The position numbers were made by a program, and so were the translations under genes. Shown here one piece after another: positions 1-6,097 of a DNA stretch of 12,436 nt. Numbering within the stretch: position 1 is the stretch's first letter; each line of letters begins with the position of its first letter. Below the pieces are notes generated by a model. The model ran no database searches. It had not been told where the DNA came from and worked only from the letters and a program-made list of their open reading frames with translations. This stretch comes from Candidatus Latescibacterota bacterium (GTDB lineage: Bacteria; Latescibacterota; 4484-107; B68-G9). The stretch covers positions 1-12,436 of the forward strand of contig DTXA01000325.1 in assembly GCA_012962735.1 (NCBI GenBank), given 5' to 3'.

Positions 1-1669
1 CGAAGCCGATCCACACCGTCCAGCCTAAGAACCCCGGGAGGACCGGACCGCCGTATAAGTTTCGGTGCCCCTCTATGGCCGAACACCACCTCCCGGCTAC
101 CTCGGCGAAAAGCTCGTCCACCCAAGAGATGTTGTTCCCGTGTTTGGGACAATCCTGTATCGCCCGCCTCAGCTCCTCGCAACCCTCGAAGTCGTTTACC
201 ACCGCGTTTCGGAAGTCGTCAAGCGTATAGCGCCTCCGGTCCTCGACCAAGGTCTTGATCGCTGCCAGGCCATCCACCACGTTCGACACCCCGACCGCCT
301 CAGGCTGTAGGAAGTTGTAGAGCGCTCCGCCGTGGGAGATGTCCCTACCCCGGCCGATGCAATCCTGGATGAAGCAGGAGAGGAGGGGAAACGGCCTGTA
401 CCACGACTCAAGCGTCTGGTCCCTTATCCCCTGGGCTATAGCCTTATGGGCTGCGTGTTCGAGCTGCTTGAAGAACGCCTCCTTTAGCTCTCTGTAGGTC
501 CTGGTAACCCCCGTAGCCGGCGTGTCCTGTGTCCCTTCGATGGGATGACGGCCGTTGAAAAGAGCATAAAGCAGGCACATAAGGATATTGACGTACGGCC
601 AGGCGACCCACGGATTGGTCCTGCCCTGGATCGACGTCTCGGTGCAGGTGCTGGGGAGGTGGTCGACAGCATGTTCGAACAGGACCCCATACTTCATAAG
701 CCCCCGGATAATGAGGTCGCTGTTGAAGAAGGAGGGATGTCCCGCGCCGTTTCGCAGAAGTCGGCAGGCCGCACGCATGAACTCCTCATCTATGTCCTTA
801 TGCCACAGCACGTCCACTCCAGGGAAGTACATCCTAACCCTGTCGGAGGCTTCGAAACACTTGTAGGAAAGCTCGTTGGTCGCATCCGTACCGTCCGGGT
901 TTCTCCCCGCCACACCGATGATCAGGGCGCTCATGTTCGGCCCGGAGAACTCATTACACTTGACGAAAAGCTGGTCCAGAAGCGCTTCGACCTCCTCCTG
1001 GAGCTCCCCTTTCTCCCTGCGGTAAAACGGGAGCAGGTACCGGTCGATGTGCCCAGGACCGAAGCAGTGGTGGGAAGTTCCCGCCTCGACGGCCACAGCC
1101 AAGAAGGTAAACCACGCAAGCTGTATCGCCTCCCGAAAGTTTCTGGGGGGGTCCGACGAGATGTGTTCGCAGATTTCGGCGATCTTCTCGAGCTCCTCCC
1201 GCCAATCGGGGTCCTCCGCTTCCTTCTCCATCCTCCTTGCCAGCTCCGCATAGCGAAGTATGAGGTCCCGGAAGGCCACAAGCGACATCCGAGCAGCCTG
1301 GTAAAACGCCCTCTTCTGGGGTGCCTCGGGATCGACCGGATCGAGCGATCCATTAGCTCGATACTCTCTAAAACCCCCCCGATGCCCAGCTTCAGGAGGG
1401 TTGGATAGTCCGGGGCCATATGTCCCTCGGAGGCGTTCACCCAGTAGTTCTGCTTCCTCAAGTACTCCCGATCCTCCTCGAGTTTTCGCCGCATCTCGGG
1501 ATGTGGCGTGGGCGACACGCAGTATCCGGAAGGGCTCTCCCTCGGTCTGTCGGAACGCCTCCGCAGCGAGAAGGTCCCTTTCGTCGAACGCAGAGGCCTC
1601 CCTACGCACGGACGCCTTGAGCTCCTCGGTCCAGCGGCGGAGCTTTCCGTTCGATGTCCCCTCCGTCAT
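1..1669 (-). CDS. Glycyl radical enzyme (pyruvate formate-lyase-like), C-terminus beyond window edge
   Basis: Oxygen-sensitive radical enzyme of the PFL/diol dehydratase superfamily. The frame starting at ATG 1669, after a GGAGG ribosome site 6-7 nt upstream, stays open to the left edge (556 codons). Visible family features are an N-terminal AFRQTEGEPFRILRVAHA stretch (about residues 38-55), a long match from about residue 113 on (EYRANGSLDPVDPEAPQKRA, then RMSLVAFRDLILRYAELA), the active-site loop STCTETSIQG with presumed thiyl Cys342 (codon 646-644) and Glu344, then ISHGGALYNF and LYGGPVLPGFLGW. The glycyl radical loop (usually RVxG[FYW]) would lie left of position 1 and is not seen. Cys-x-Glu is kept as in eliminase and decarboxylase members, but the substrate class is unknown. 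Codons at about 1376-1510 look frame-shifted relative to the family (separate entry). It is preceded by the sugar kinase and the four-Cys protein, so it is probably in their operon. The family is certain; integrity and substrate are not. Confidence 0.88.
   Translation of the reverse strand, partial: MTEGTSNGKLRRWTEELKASVRREASAFDERDLLAAEAFRQTEGEPFRILRVAHATSRDAAKTRGGSGVLEEAELLGERLRGTYGPGLSNPPEAGHRGGFREYRANGSLDPVDPEAPQKRAFYQAARMSLVAFRDLILRYAELARRMEKEAEDPDWREELEKIAEICEHISSDPPRNFREAIQLAWFTFLAVAVEAGTSHHCFGPGHIDRYLLPFYRREKGELQEEVEALLDQLFVKCNEFSGPNMSALIIGVAGRNPDGTDATNELSYKCFEASDRVRMYFPGVDVLWHKDIDEEFMRAACRLLRNGAGHPSFFNSDLIIRGLMKYGVLFEHAVDHLPSTCTETSIQGRTNPWVAWPYVNILMCLLYALFNGRHPIEGTQDTPATGVTRTYRELKEAFFKQLEHAAHKAIAQGIRDQTLESWYRPFPLLSCFIQDCIGRGRDISHGGALYNFLQPEAVGVSNVVDGLAAIKTLVEDRRRYTLDDFRNAVVNDFEGCEELRRAIQDCPKHGNNISWVDELFAEVAGRWCSAIEGHRNLYGGPVLPGFLGWTVWIGF
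1376..1510 (-). other. Frame-shifted segment inside the glycyl radical enzyme gene
   Basis: In the frame used by the rest of the gene this stretch is open but unlike the family. The frame whose codons begin at 1518 instead reads HPEMRRKLEEDREYLRKQN and then SEGHMAPDYPTLLKLGIGG, which fits the conserved GHxxPDYxxxLKxGxxG region of glycyl radical enzymes. The ancestral frame therefore changes near 1500-1512 and again near 1340-1380. The second change may be at a run of seven C on the plus strand (1374-1380), where a run of eight would restore the frame. The two shifts cancel, leaving no stop. At the first junction roughly 50-80 residues usually found between the TEGEP and PDY regions are absent. 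This may be real gene decay or an assembly error. Confidence 0.65.
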
Positions 1670-1763
1670 AAGCTCCCTCCTTCACTTCTGTGTGCACATC
1701 CTCTCCACGGTGCGAAGTCCAACCCTGAGGAGGCATACAACACGGCCCGGGAGACGTTGACAA

Positions 1764-1964
1764 TCAACCCTCCACCTCCGTAGGATGTCCGCCGAACTTG
1801 GACCAGGGCCAGTCCGGGTCCTCCTCGAATACGAACCACTCGAACTCGGCCAGCAACTTCTCGCACTGCCACTGGCCTGTCCTATGGTACGCCTCCAAGC
1901 ACAGCTCCCGTGGGATGGGACAGGAATCCTCCAGCCCACGGGGACAGAGGCGGAACTTACCCAT
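1764..1964 (-). CDS. Small four-cysteine protein of unknown function (66 aa)
   Basis: I do not recognise the family. The ATG at 1964 overlaps the last 8 bases of the sugar kinase gene, which suggests translational coupling; there is no strong ribosome site of its own. The protein has four Cys in its first half (Cys7, Cys15, Cys22, Cys34, spacing Cx7Cx6Cx11C, beginning LCPRGLEDSC), then an acidic aromatic stretch (EFEWFVFEEDPDWPWSKFGG). It has no membrane segment or signal peptide. The cysteines could bind an Fe-S cluster or zinc. Because it lies 94 bp before a glycyl radical enzyme gene, a role as a small accessory subunit, like the Cys-rich subunits of 4-hydroxyphenylacetate decarboxylase or benzylsuccinate synthase, is possible. 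However, the CxxC pairs of those subunits are absent, so this is only a hypothesis. A longer overlapping frame on the same strand (2083-1682) has no protein-like composition. Confidence 0.6.
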   Translation of the reverse strand: MGKFRLCPRGLEDSCPIPRELCLEAYHRTGQWQCEKLLAEFEWFVFEEDPDWPWSKFGGHPTEVEG

Positions 1965-2892
1965 AGCGCTCGATAAAGTCCAACACCTCCTCTAAAGGCC
2001 GAACGCCGGACGTGCACCCAATGGCCTGGATGCAGAACGCCGCCACCGCGTTCCCGAGGCGTGCGCATCTCTCTACGTCCCACCCCTCTAACACCCCCCT
2101 GAGGAACCCCGCCACGAGGCAGTCCCCAGCTCCGGAGGTGTCCACCACCTCGACCCTGTACGCCGGTATCCGCTTCTCCAGTTCTTCCGTCTTCAGCCAG
2201 AAGCCCTCCGGCCCGAGCTTTATCCCCACCACACCCGGACAGAGCTCCTTAAGGACGCGGCCCATCTCCCTCGGGTCCGAACTTCCCGTGATACGCTCCG
2301 CCTCCTCAAAGGAGGGAAGGAAGTAGTCCAGATGGGGAAGACAAGGTGCTATCTTCCCCATCCAGTCCTCCACCTGGTCGTTAAAGGCCGTGTCCATAGA
2401 GGTAGTCATATCCCTGGTCTTGGCCTCCCTCAAGAGTTCCGCGGTCTGTTCCCCATCGAACGTGGGCATTAAAAAAGTGCCCGCTACGTGGAGAAGGCGG
2501 GCTCCCTCCAAGGCCCGGAGGTTTACGTCGTCTAAGCAGAACGTCCCATTGGCCCCGAGGGTGTGTAGGAACCTGCGGTGGCCGGTCGAGGTGATCATAG
2601 CGAAGGTGAAGGAGGTGCTGACTTCGGGGTCACGCACCACGTAGGAGGCATCCACCCCGGCCTCCTCCAGCTCCTTGATGACGAAGTCTCCGAACCCGTC
2701 CTGCCCCACCTTCCCCACCACCCTTACCTCCGCCCCCAACTTCTTCAAGGCTATCCCCGTGTTGGCCGCACATCCACCTATATGTAGCTCCATCCGGTCG
2801 AATAGGGCTAACCGGTCCTCTTCCGGAATCCGGTCTATGGGCTTGCCCATAGCGTCAGCCACCAGGATGCCCACCGAGACCACGTCGGTCAT
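1957..2892 (-). CDS. PfkB/ribokinase-family carbohydrate kinase
   Basis: Cytosolic ATP-dependent sugar or nucleoside kinase, 311 aa, the normal length for the family. The first PfkB signature region is HIGGCAANTGIALKKLG (residues 37-53), with the Gly-Gly pair at 39-40 forming the substrate lid hinge. The second signature is DTSGAGDCLVAGFLRG (251-266), with catalytic base Asp257 and the anion hole GAG. The motif GTF..PTFDGEQ near 138-149 and KLGPEG near 225-230 (nucleotide-binding side) also fit. The ATG at 2892 is chosen because an AAGGGGGGCAGG purine tract precedes it; the frame is open a further 35 codons upstream, but those residues are not family-like. The substrate cannot be read from sequence. 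Linkage to a glycyl radical enzyme and a four-Cys protein suggests catabolism of a sugar or polyol, with the kinase acting before or after the radical step; this is inference. Confidence 0.93.
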   Translation of the reverse strand: MTDVVSVGILVADAMGKPIDRIPEEDRLALFDRMELHIGGCAANTGIALKKLGAEVRVVGKVGQDGFGDFVIKELEEAGVDASYVVRDPEVSTSFTFAMITSTGHRRFLHTLGANGTFCLDDVNLRALEGARLLHVAGTFLMPTFDGEQTAELLREAKTRDMTTSMDTAFNDQVEDWMGKIAPCLPHLDYFLPSFEEAERITGSSDPREMGRVLKELCPGVVGIKLGPEGFWLKTEELEKRIPAYRVEVVDTSGAGDCLVAGFLRGVLEGWDVERCARLGNAVAAFCIQAIGCTSGVRPLEEVLDFIERYG

Positions 2893-2924
2893 CCTGCCCC
2901 CCTTCTCTTCCTCCGAACTAAAAG

Positions 2925-2946
2925 GGGGACCACCAGAGTGATCCCC
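2925..2946 (-). terminator. GC-rich hairpin followed by four U, between bfn and the sugar kinase
   Basis: Read on the minus strand, GGGGATCAC-TCTG-GTGGTCCCC makes a 9-bp stem with one G-U pair and a 4-base loop, followed by CTTTTAG. This looks like a weak intrinsic terminator for the upstream DUF151 gene, or an attenuator for the kinase operon. If transcription starts near 2949 (see the promoter candidate), it would instead be a 5' stem-loop of the kinase mRNA. The U tract is short, so termination would be inefficient. Confidence 0.4.
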
Positions 2947-2955
2947 AGCTCCGGT

Positions 2956-2985
2956 ATTAAACCCTACGGCTTTCCCGTACGTCCA
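2956..2985 (-). promoter_or_regulatory. Possible sigma70-type promoter for the kinase operon
   Basis: On the minus strand TGGACG (2985-2980; 4 of 6 matches to TTGACA) is followed after 18 bases by TTTAAT (2961-2956; 5 of 6 matches to TATAAT). It lies in the 130-bp gap between the DUF151 gene and the kinase and would start RNA near 2949, just before the hairpin. The consensus match is moderate. Confidence 0.3.
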
Positions 2986-3022
2986 CCGTTCCCCCAAGAA
3001 AGCCGGAAGGAGACTCGGGTTT

Positions 3023-3634
3023 TCAAACCCCTCTCTTGCGCTCCTCGAGAGACTTCAACTCATCTCGGATCCTGGCTGCCTCCTCGTAGTTCTCGTTCTC
3101 CACCGCCTTCTGAAGCTTGAGCCGCAACACTCCTATACGCTTGTCCAACTCCTCCTCTTCCTCGGTCGTGGCTGGGGCACTTGGGACCTCTGCCTCGCCT
3201 TCAGGGGTGGATTCCAACTGGATGTCCTCCTGTTCCCTCATCTGCACACCGGCCTCCTCCATGACCTCCTCGGCTACGTAGATAGGGGCCTGGACCCGCA
3301 GCGCTAAGGCGATCGCATCGCTGGGCCGGGAGTCGATCTCCAAGGTCTGTCCGTCCACCTTCAGAGTGATTAGGGCGAAGAAGGTGTTTTGGGCCAAGGC
3401 GTTGACCACCACCTTCTCAACCGTCACACCGAGCTGCTCCAGTATGCTGCGGAGTAGATCATAAGGCATCGGCCGGGGGGGCTCCCGGTTCTCCAGCTTC
3501 ATGGATATCTGGTTCGCCTCGAAGAACCCGATCCCTATGGGGAGCACCATACCGCTCTCGTCGTCCTTCAACAGTACGAATGGCCATTTGCTTGTCGGCT
3601 CGACACCCACTGCCATAACTCTTACCTGGACCAT
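3023..3634 (-). CDS. Bifunctional nuclease family protein (DUF151) with C-terminal UVR motif
   Basis: 203 aa cytosolic protein. Residues 1-135 form the bifunctional nuclease/DUF151 domain: the start MVQVRVMAVGVE, LPIGIGFFEANQI (31-43), and the signature IDSRPSDAIALALR (100-113), with the conserved Arg/Asp pair. Residues 136-165 are an acidic, Pro/Glu-rich linker. Residues 169-198 form a UVR motif (LRLKLQKAVENENYEEAARI, then RDELKSLEE), the helical hairpin by which UvrB and UvrC interact. Plant and bacterial members of the family have reported nuclease activity on DNA and RNA, but the cellular role is poorly defined; the UVR tail hints at contact with a repair or stress protein. The ATG at 3634 has a GGAGGG ribosome site. 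It has its own promoter candidate (3677-3709) and lies upstream of the kinase operon on the same strand, with 130 bp between. Confidence 0.92.
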   Translation of the reverse strand: MVQVRVMAVGVEPTSKWPFVLLKDDESGMVLPIGIGFFEANQISMKLENREPPRPMPYDLLRSILEQLGVTVEKVVVNALAQNTFFALITLKVDGQTLEIDSRPSDAIALALRVQAPIYVAEEVMEEAGVQMREQEDIQLESTPEGEAEVPSAPATTEEEEELDKRIGVLRLKLQKAVENENYEEAARIRDELKSLEERKRGV

Positions 3635-3676
3635 AGCGCCCTCCTTTCCGACTTCCCCTGGGGGTTAACTGCCTTT

Positions 3677-3709
3677 ACTATAATTAAGCAACTCTCGAAG
3701 AACTGTCAA
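3677..3709 (-). promoter_or_regulatory. Sigma70-type promoter upstream of the DUF151 gene
   Basis: On the minus strand there is a perfect TTGACA (3709-3704). Possible -10 boxes are AATTAT (3685-3680, 18-base spacer, 4 of 6) or TATAGT (3682-3677, 21-base spacer, 5 of 6). It sits 43-75 bases upstream of the ATG at 3634, in an AT-rich patch that stands out from the GC-rich surroundings. The -35 is convincing; the exact -10 is not settled. Confidence 0.55.
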
Positions 3710-3714
3710 GAGTT
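3690..3714. promoter_or_regulatory. Inverted repeat overlapping the DUF151 promoter (possible operator)
   Basis: AACTCT (3690-3695) and AGAGTT (3709-3714) form a perfect 6-bp inverted repeat with a 13-base spacer. One arm touches the -35 box and the other lies in the spacer region, the geometry of a repressor site. On the plus strand the right arm runs into TTTTTT, so it also resembles a weak terminator, but no plus-strand gene lies upstream. Six-base arms can occur by chance. Confidence 0.25.
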
Positions 3715-3897
3715 TTTTCTCCGCTCGGGAGCCTTATACCCCGAAGATGTTCCAAAGCCCAGATAAATATCGCCCGTTTTGAAATTGCGATCTATTCGGT
3801 CTAACATAAGTCTATTAAAGAGCTTGAGATCCCCAGAAAGTATCGGAACGAAGCGGAGAACTTTTTAAGGCTATATAGATTTGACTTCCGAAGGAGG

Positions 3898-5214
3898 TTA
3901 TCGTATATTTGGCTTCCGGGGAAGGAAGAGGACGAAAGAAGTGCTCCCCGGCCGGCTTCGGAGCCGAATTTCACCGCCGTGTGCTCGGACGATGCGCCGG
4001 ACCACATAGAGTCCCAGGCCGCTTCCTTTCTTCTTAGTGGTGAAAAAGGGTTCGAATATCCTGTCCCGAAGTTCGGGGGGGACCCCCGGACCATTGTCCT
4101 CTACATAAACGTACACGCCCCGTCGGTGTCCTTTCAGGGACACCCGGATGTGAGGGTCATGGGTTTCCGAGAGGGCCTCCCAGGCGTTGCGCAGGAGGTT
4201 GATAAACACCTGACGGAGGCGATTGGGGTCCCCGTACACCACCGTGGGCTTCGGAGGGACGTCCACCTCTACCGGGGGACCTCCCTCTCCGGAAAAGGTC
4301 CCCACCACCTCCCGGACCAGGGCCGTTAGGTCGCAGGACTCTGGGTGTATCTTCTCCTCCCGGGAGAGGGTAAGGTAGTGGTCTGTCAGCTCGCTTATAC
4401 GGTCTACCTCCTCCAAGATGAACTCGGGGAGACGATGGTCTATCCGGTCGCCGTACTTAGAACGCAGCCGGCCTGCGGCCGTGCGGATGATGCTTAGAGG
4501 GTTCCGGACCTCGTGGGCCATCTGAGCGGCTATCCGTCCCATAGCGCTTAGAGCCTCGACTCGGGCCAGGGCCTGCTCGGCCGAGGAAAGCCAGCGCAAG
4601 GCGTGGTAGGCTAAGAGTGCAAGAGCTCCGGCCAAAATTATGCCGAAAAGCCTGAACAAGAGAAAATACCGCCGGACCTTGGAAAGGGTGTGGAAGTATT
4701 CCGCCGAGCCCTCCACCCCTATCACGGCCACCACGTGGCCCTCTTCGTCCCGGACCGGGGCATAGGCGCTCTTGAGGTAATATCCCCCGGCCCTATACAA
4801 CCGGCTTGAGGCCACCTCACCGGTCCCGGCCTGGAGGAGGGGACCGAGGTCGAAAGCGGGAAAGAAGCCCCCGCTGAGGCGGTAGTACCCCTGAATGTCA
4901 TACTGCAGCCTGAGATTCGGGTCGAAGAAGTAAATGTTCTCCAGCCCACCCTCTAAGGCTGCCCGTTTCAAGGTTGGGCCGACAGCCTCGGTAGCCCACT
5001 CTTCGCCGGAGATCAGGGCTTCCGCCTGCTCCGGGCCCACAAGTAGGGCAGCCCACCGGGCCAGGGCCCTCAGGCGGGCGTCCAGGTCCCGTTCCGAGAG
5101 GTGCTCTATCCTCCGGTAAAGCGCCCATCCGGCTACGTCCAAAGCGACCAGGGCGCATATGGCTAAGCCGGCCGCCCAAAGTGCCGGGCCTCTTATGCCC
5201 CTGAGGAAACGCAT
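3898..5214 (-). CDS. Membrane-bound sensor histidine kinase
   Basis: 438 aa two-component sensor that autophosphorylates on His and would pass phosphate to an unidentified response regulator. TM1 spans about residues 12-32; an extracytoplasmic sensor region of about 150 residues follows (about 33-182, ending APVRDEEGHVVAVIGVEGSA, which resembles the end of a Cache/PAS-like fold). TM2 is about 183-206 (YFLLFRLFGIILAGALALLA). The HisKA domain has the H box MAHEVRNPLSII with His234. The HATPase domain has the N box (FINLLRNAWEAL, Asn339/Asn343), G1 VEDNGPGVP (371-379), F box IFEPFFTTKKKG, and G2 GSGLGL (397-402). No HAMP domain is evident between TM2 and HisKA. The frame is open far upstream (to 5769), but that part lies opposite the ykgJ-like gene, so the ATG at 5214, just before TM1, is chosen even though its ribosome site is poor. 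No response regulator gene is in the window, so it appears orphan. Confidence 0.93.
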   Translation of the reverse strand: MRFLRGIRGPALWAAGLAICALVALDVAGWALYRRIEHLSERDLDARLRALARWAALLVGPEQAEALISGEEWATEAVGPTLKRAALEGGLENIYFFDPNLRLQYDIQGYYRLSGGFFPAFDLGPLLQAGTGEVASSRLYRAGGYYLKSAYAPVRDEEGHVVAVIGVEGSAEYFHTLSKVRRYFLLFRLFGIILAGALALLAYHALRWLSSAEQALARVEALSAMGRIAAQMAHEVRNPLSIIRTAAGRLRSKYGDRIDHRLPEFILEEVDRISELTDHYLTLSREEKIHPESCDLTALVREVVGTFSGEGGPPVEVDVPPKPTVVYGDPNRLRQVFINLLRNAWEALSETHDPHIRVSLKGHRRGVYVYVEDNGPGVPPELRDRIFEPFFTTKKKGSGLGLYVVRRIVRAHGGEIRLRSRPGSTSFVLFLPRKPNIR

Positions 5215-5254
5215 ATATATAAGTCTAAAGGGCGAAGCGTAGAACTTTACATAA

Positions 5255-5283
5255 AGGATATGGCTAATACCGATATTTGTCAA
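5255..5283 (-). promoter_or_regulatory. Promoter for the histidine kinase, overlapping the start of the divergent gene
   Basis: On the minus strand a perfect TTGACA (5283-5278) is followed by exactly 17 bases and TATCCT (5260-5255; 4 of 6 matches to TATAAT). RNA would start near 5248, leaving a leader of about 34 bases before ATG 5214. The elements lie inside the first codons of the ykgJ-like gene on the other strand, with the -10 box touching its ATG. For the divergent gene the only -10-like element I see is TATAAG at 5218-5223 (plus strand), without a good -35. Confidence 0.5.
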
Positions 5284-5976
5284 GACCTGGAGCCCTCCCA
5301 GATACTCCGGGAACAACTGAACCTCCTGTACTCCCAGGTTCCGGCCACAGCCTGCGATAATTGTGGCCATTGCTGCCAGCTCTCCGAGGAGGAGCGGAAA
5401 AGGGGTTGGGTGACGATGTACCCCTTGTACGCTGTGGAATATTTGAACATCCTGGAATTCGTAAGAACTCAATTGCCCGAAGGTCGTCGGGAGGAGCTTC
5501 TGAGGTTTCATGAGGAATGGCCCCTCAGATGCCCCTTCAGGGACGACTCCCTTCCGGGGTGCATCATCTACCCCGTCCGTCCCCTGGTGTGCCGGACTTA
5601 CGGGGTGCTTGGGCCGGAGGAGATAGAGGAGGCTGTGCGACGCTTCGGGGGGGGGATGCCCGCCGGATGGATAGAGACCTTCCGGCGCTGGGAGGGGAGC
5701 CTGGTATGCCCGAGGGTGAGGGTCCTGGAGCCTGAGAAGCTCCCCTCTTACATGGAAGGGCGGATCCACTACGGGTATATGACCCTGTTGGAAAAGCTCA
5801 ACGAAAGGGTCTGGCTCCCCCAGGAGGACAGGAGGGAGGAGTTCCGCAGGATATCTAGAAGGGAGCGGGTGATCAGGTGGACCTGGGGGGGGTTCAACGC
5901 CTTAGTGTGTTCGTCGGACGGGTGGTTCAGGGAGGAGTTCCCAAGGTACTGGAAGGCCTCAAGACTGGTCAGGTAG
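5260..5976 (+). CDS. YkgJ-family cysteine-cluster protein (putative Zn/Fe-chelating)
   Basis: 238 aa cytosolic protein of the YkgJ/Fe-S oxidoreductase-like (zinc- or iron-chelating) family. The N-terminal cluster is ACDNCGHCC (Cys32, Cys35, Cys38, Cys39). The second part is CPFRDDSLPGCIIYPVRPLV followed by CRTYG (Cys91, Cys101, Cys111), with the family's typical CxIYxxRPxxCR pattern. The roughly 100-residue C-terminal extension contains Cys150. Members bind metal, but their biochemical role is not established. ATG 5260 is preceded by AAAGGA almost touching the start codon, a poor ribosome site, so the start is moderately certain. It is divergent from the histidine kinase with a 45-bp gap. The gene contains runs of nine G (5647-5655) and eight G (5885-5892), unusual slippage-prone tracts, but the frame is intact here. 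Confidence 0.88.
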   Translation: MANTDICQDLEPSQILREQLNLLYSQVPATACDNCGHCCQLSEEERKRGWVTMYPLYAVEYLNILEFVRTQLPEGRREELLRFHEEWPLRCPFRDDSLPGCIIYPVRPLVCRTYGVLGPEEIEEAVRRFGGGMPAGWIETFRRWEGSLVCPRVRVLEPEKLPSYMEGRIHYGYMTLLEKLNERVWLPQEDRREEFRRISRRERVIRWTWGGFNALVCSSDGWFREEFPRYWKASRLVR

Positions 5977-6097
5977 TAAATTTAGCCTTTGGCTGTCGAG
6001 GAGGCCGATATAGCCGAGAGGCTCACAAGGCTGGGCCAGAGACGGCTTGAGTAGACGATAAAGCAAAGGTATGACTTATGGCAGCGTGAGGGAAGCG
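5977..6097. other. Short intergenic stretch with a possible gene remnant
   Basis: It holds no full gene. A short frame from TTG 5989 to TAG 6052-6054 reads LAVEEADIAERLTRLGQRR plus two residues, a helix-like charged sequence resembling a protein tail. It could be the end of a deleted gene, but it has no proper start and is too short to judge. No strong promoter or terminator is seen. Confidence 0.3.

Larger units (their letters stand above)
3635..3897. other. AT-richer intergenic region between the histidine kinase and DUF151 genes
   Basis: 263 bp without a convincing gene. It contains the DUF151 promoter and inverted repeat near its low-coordinate end. The remainder (about 3720-3897) is clearly more AT-rich than the flanks, and I see no strong terminator hairpin after the histidine kinase stop at 3898-3900. 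A 33-codon ATG frame on the minus strand (3807-3706) lacks a ribosome site and overlaps the promoter. Confidence 0.6.

Noticed and set aside
545..1408. Long plus-strand open frame (287 codons) opposite the glycyl radical enzyme
   Set aside because: No recognisable domain; it mirrors the codon pattern of the minus-strand enzyme, whose family motifs are clear.
1682..2083. 133-codon minus-strand frame overlapping the kinase end and the four-Cys protein
   Set aside because: Arg/Gly/Ser/Trp-rich low-information composition typical of an out-of-frame translation; it overlaps two better-supported genes.
2893..2997. 35-codon N-terminal extension of the sugar kinase
   Set aside because: Not family-like, crosses the hairpin, and the internal ATG at 2892 has a good ribosome site.
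3706..3807. 33-codon ATG frame on the minus strand in the intergenic region
   Set aside because: No ribosome site, overlaps the -35 box of the DUF151 promoter, and no recognisable sequence.
3990..4329. Plus-strand open frame opposite the histidine kinase ATPase domain
   Set aside because: Antisense to clear N and G boxes of the kinase; no independent coding signal.
5215..5769. 185-codon upstream extension of the histidine kinase
   Set aside because: Lies antisense to the ykgJ-like gene and looks like its shadow; the real N-terminus with TM1 starts at 5214.
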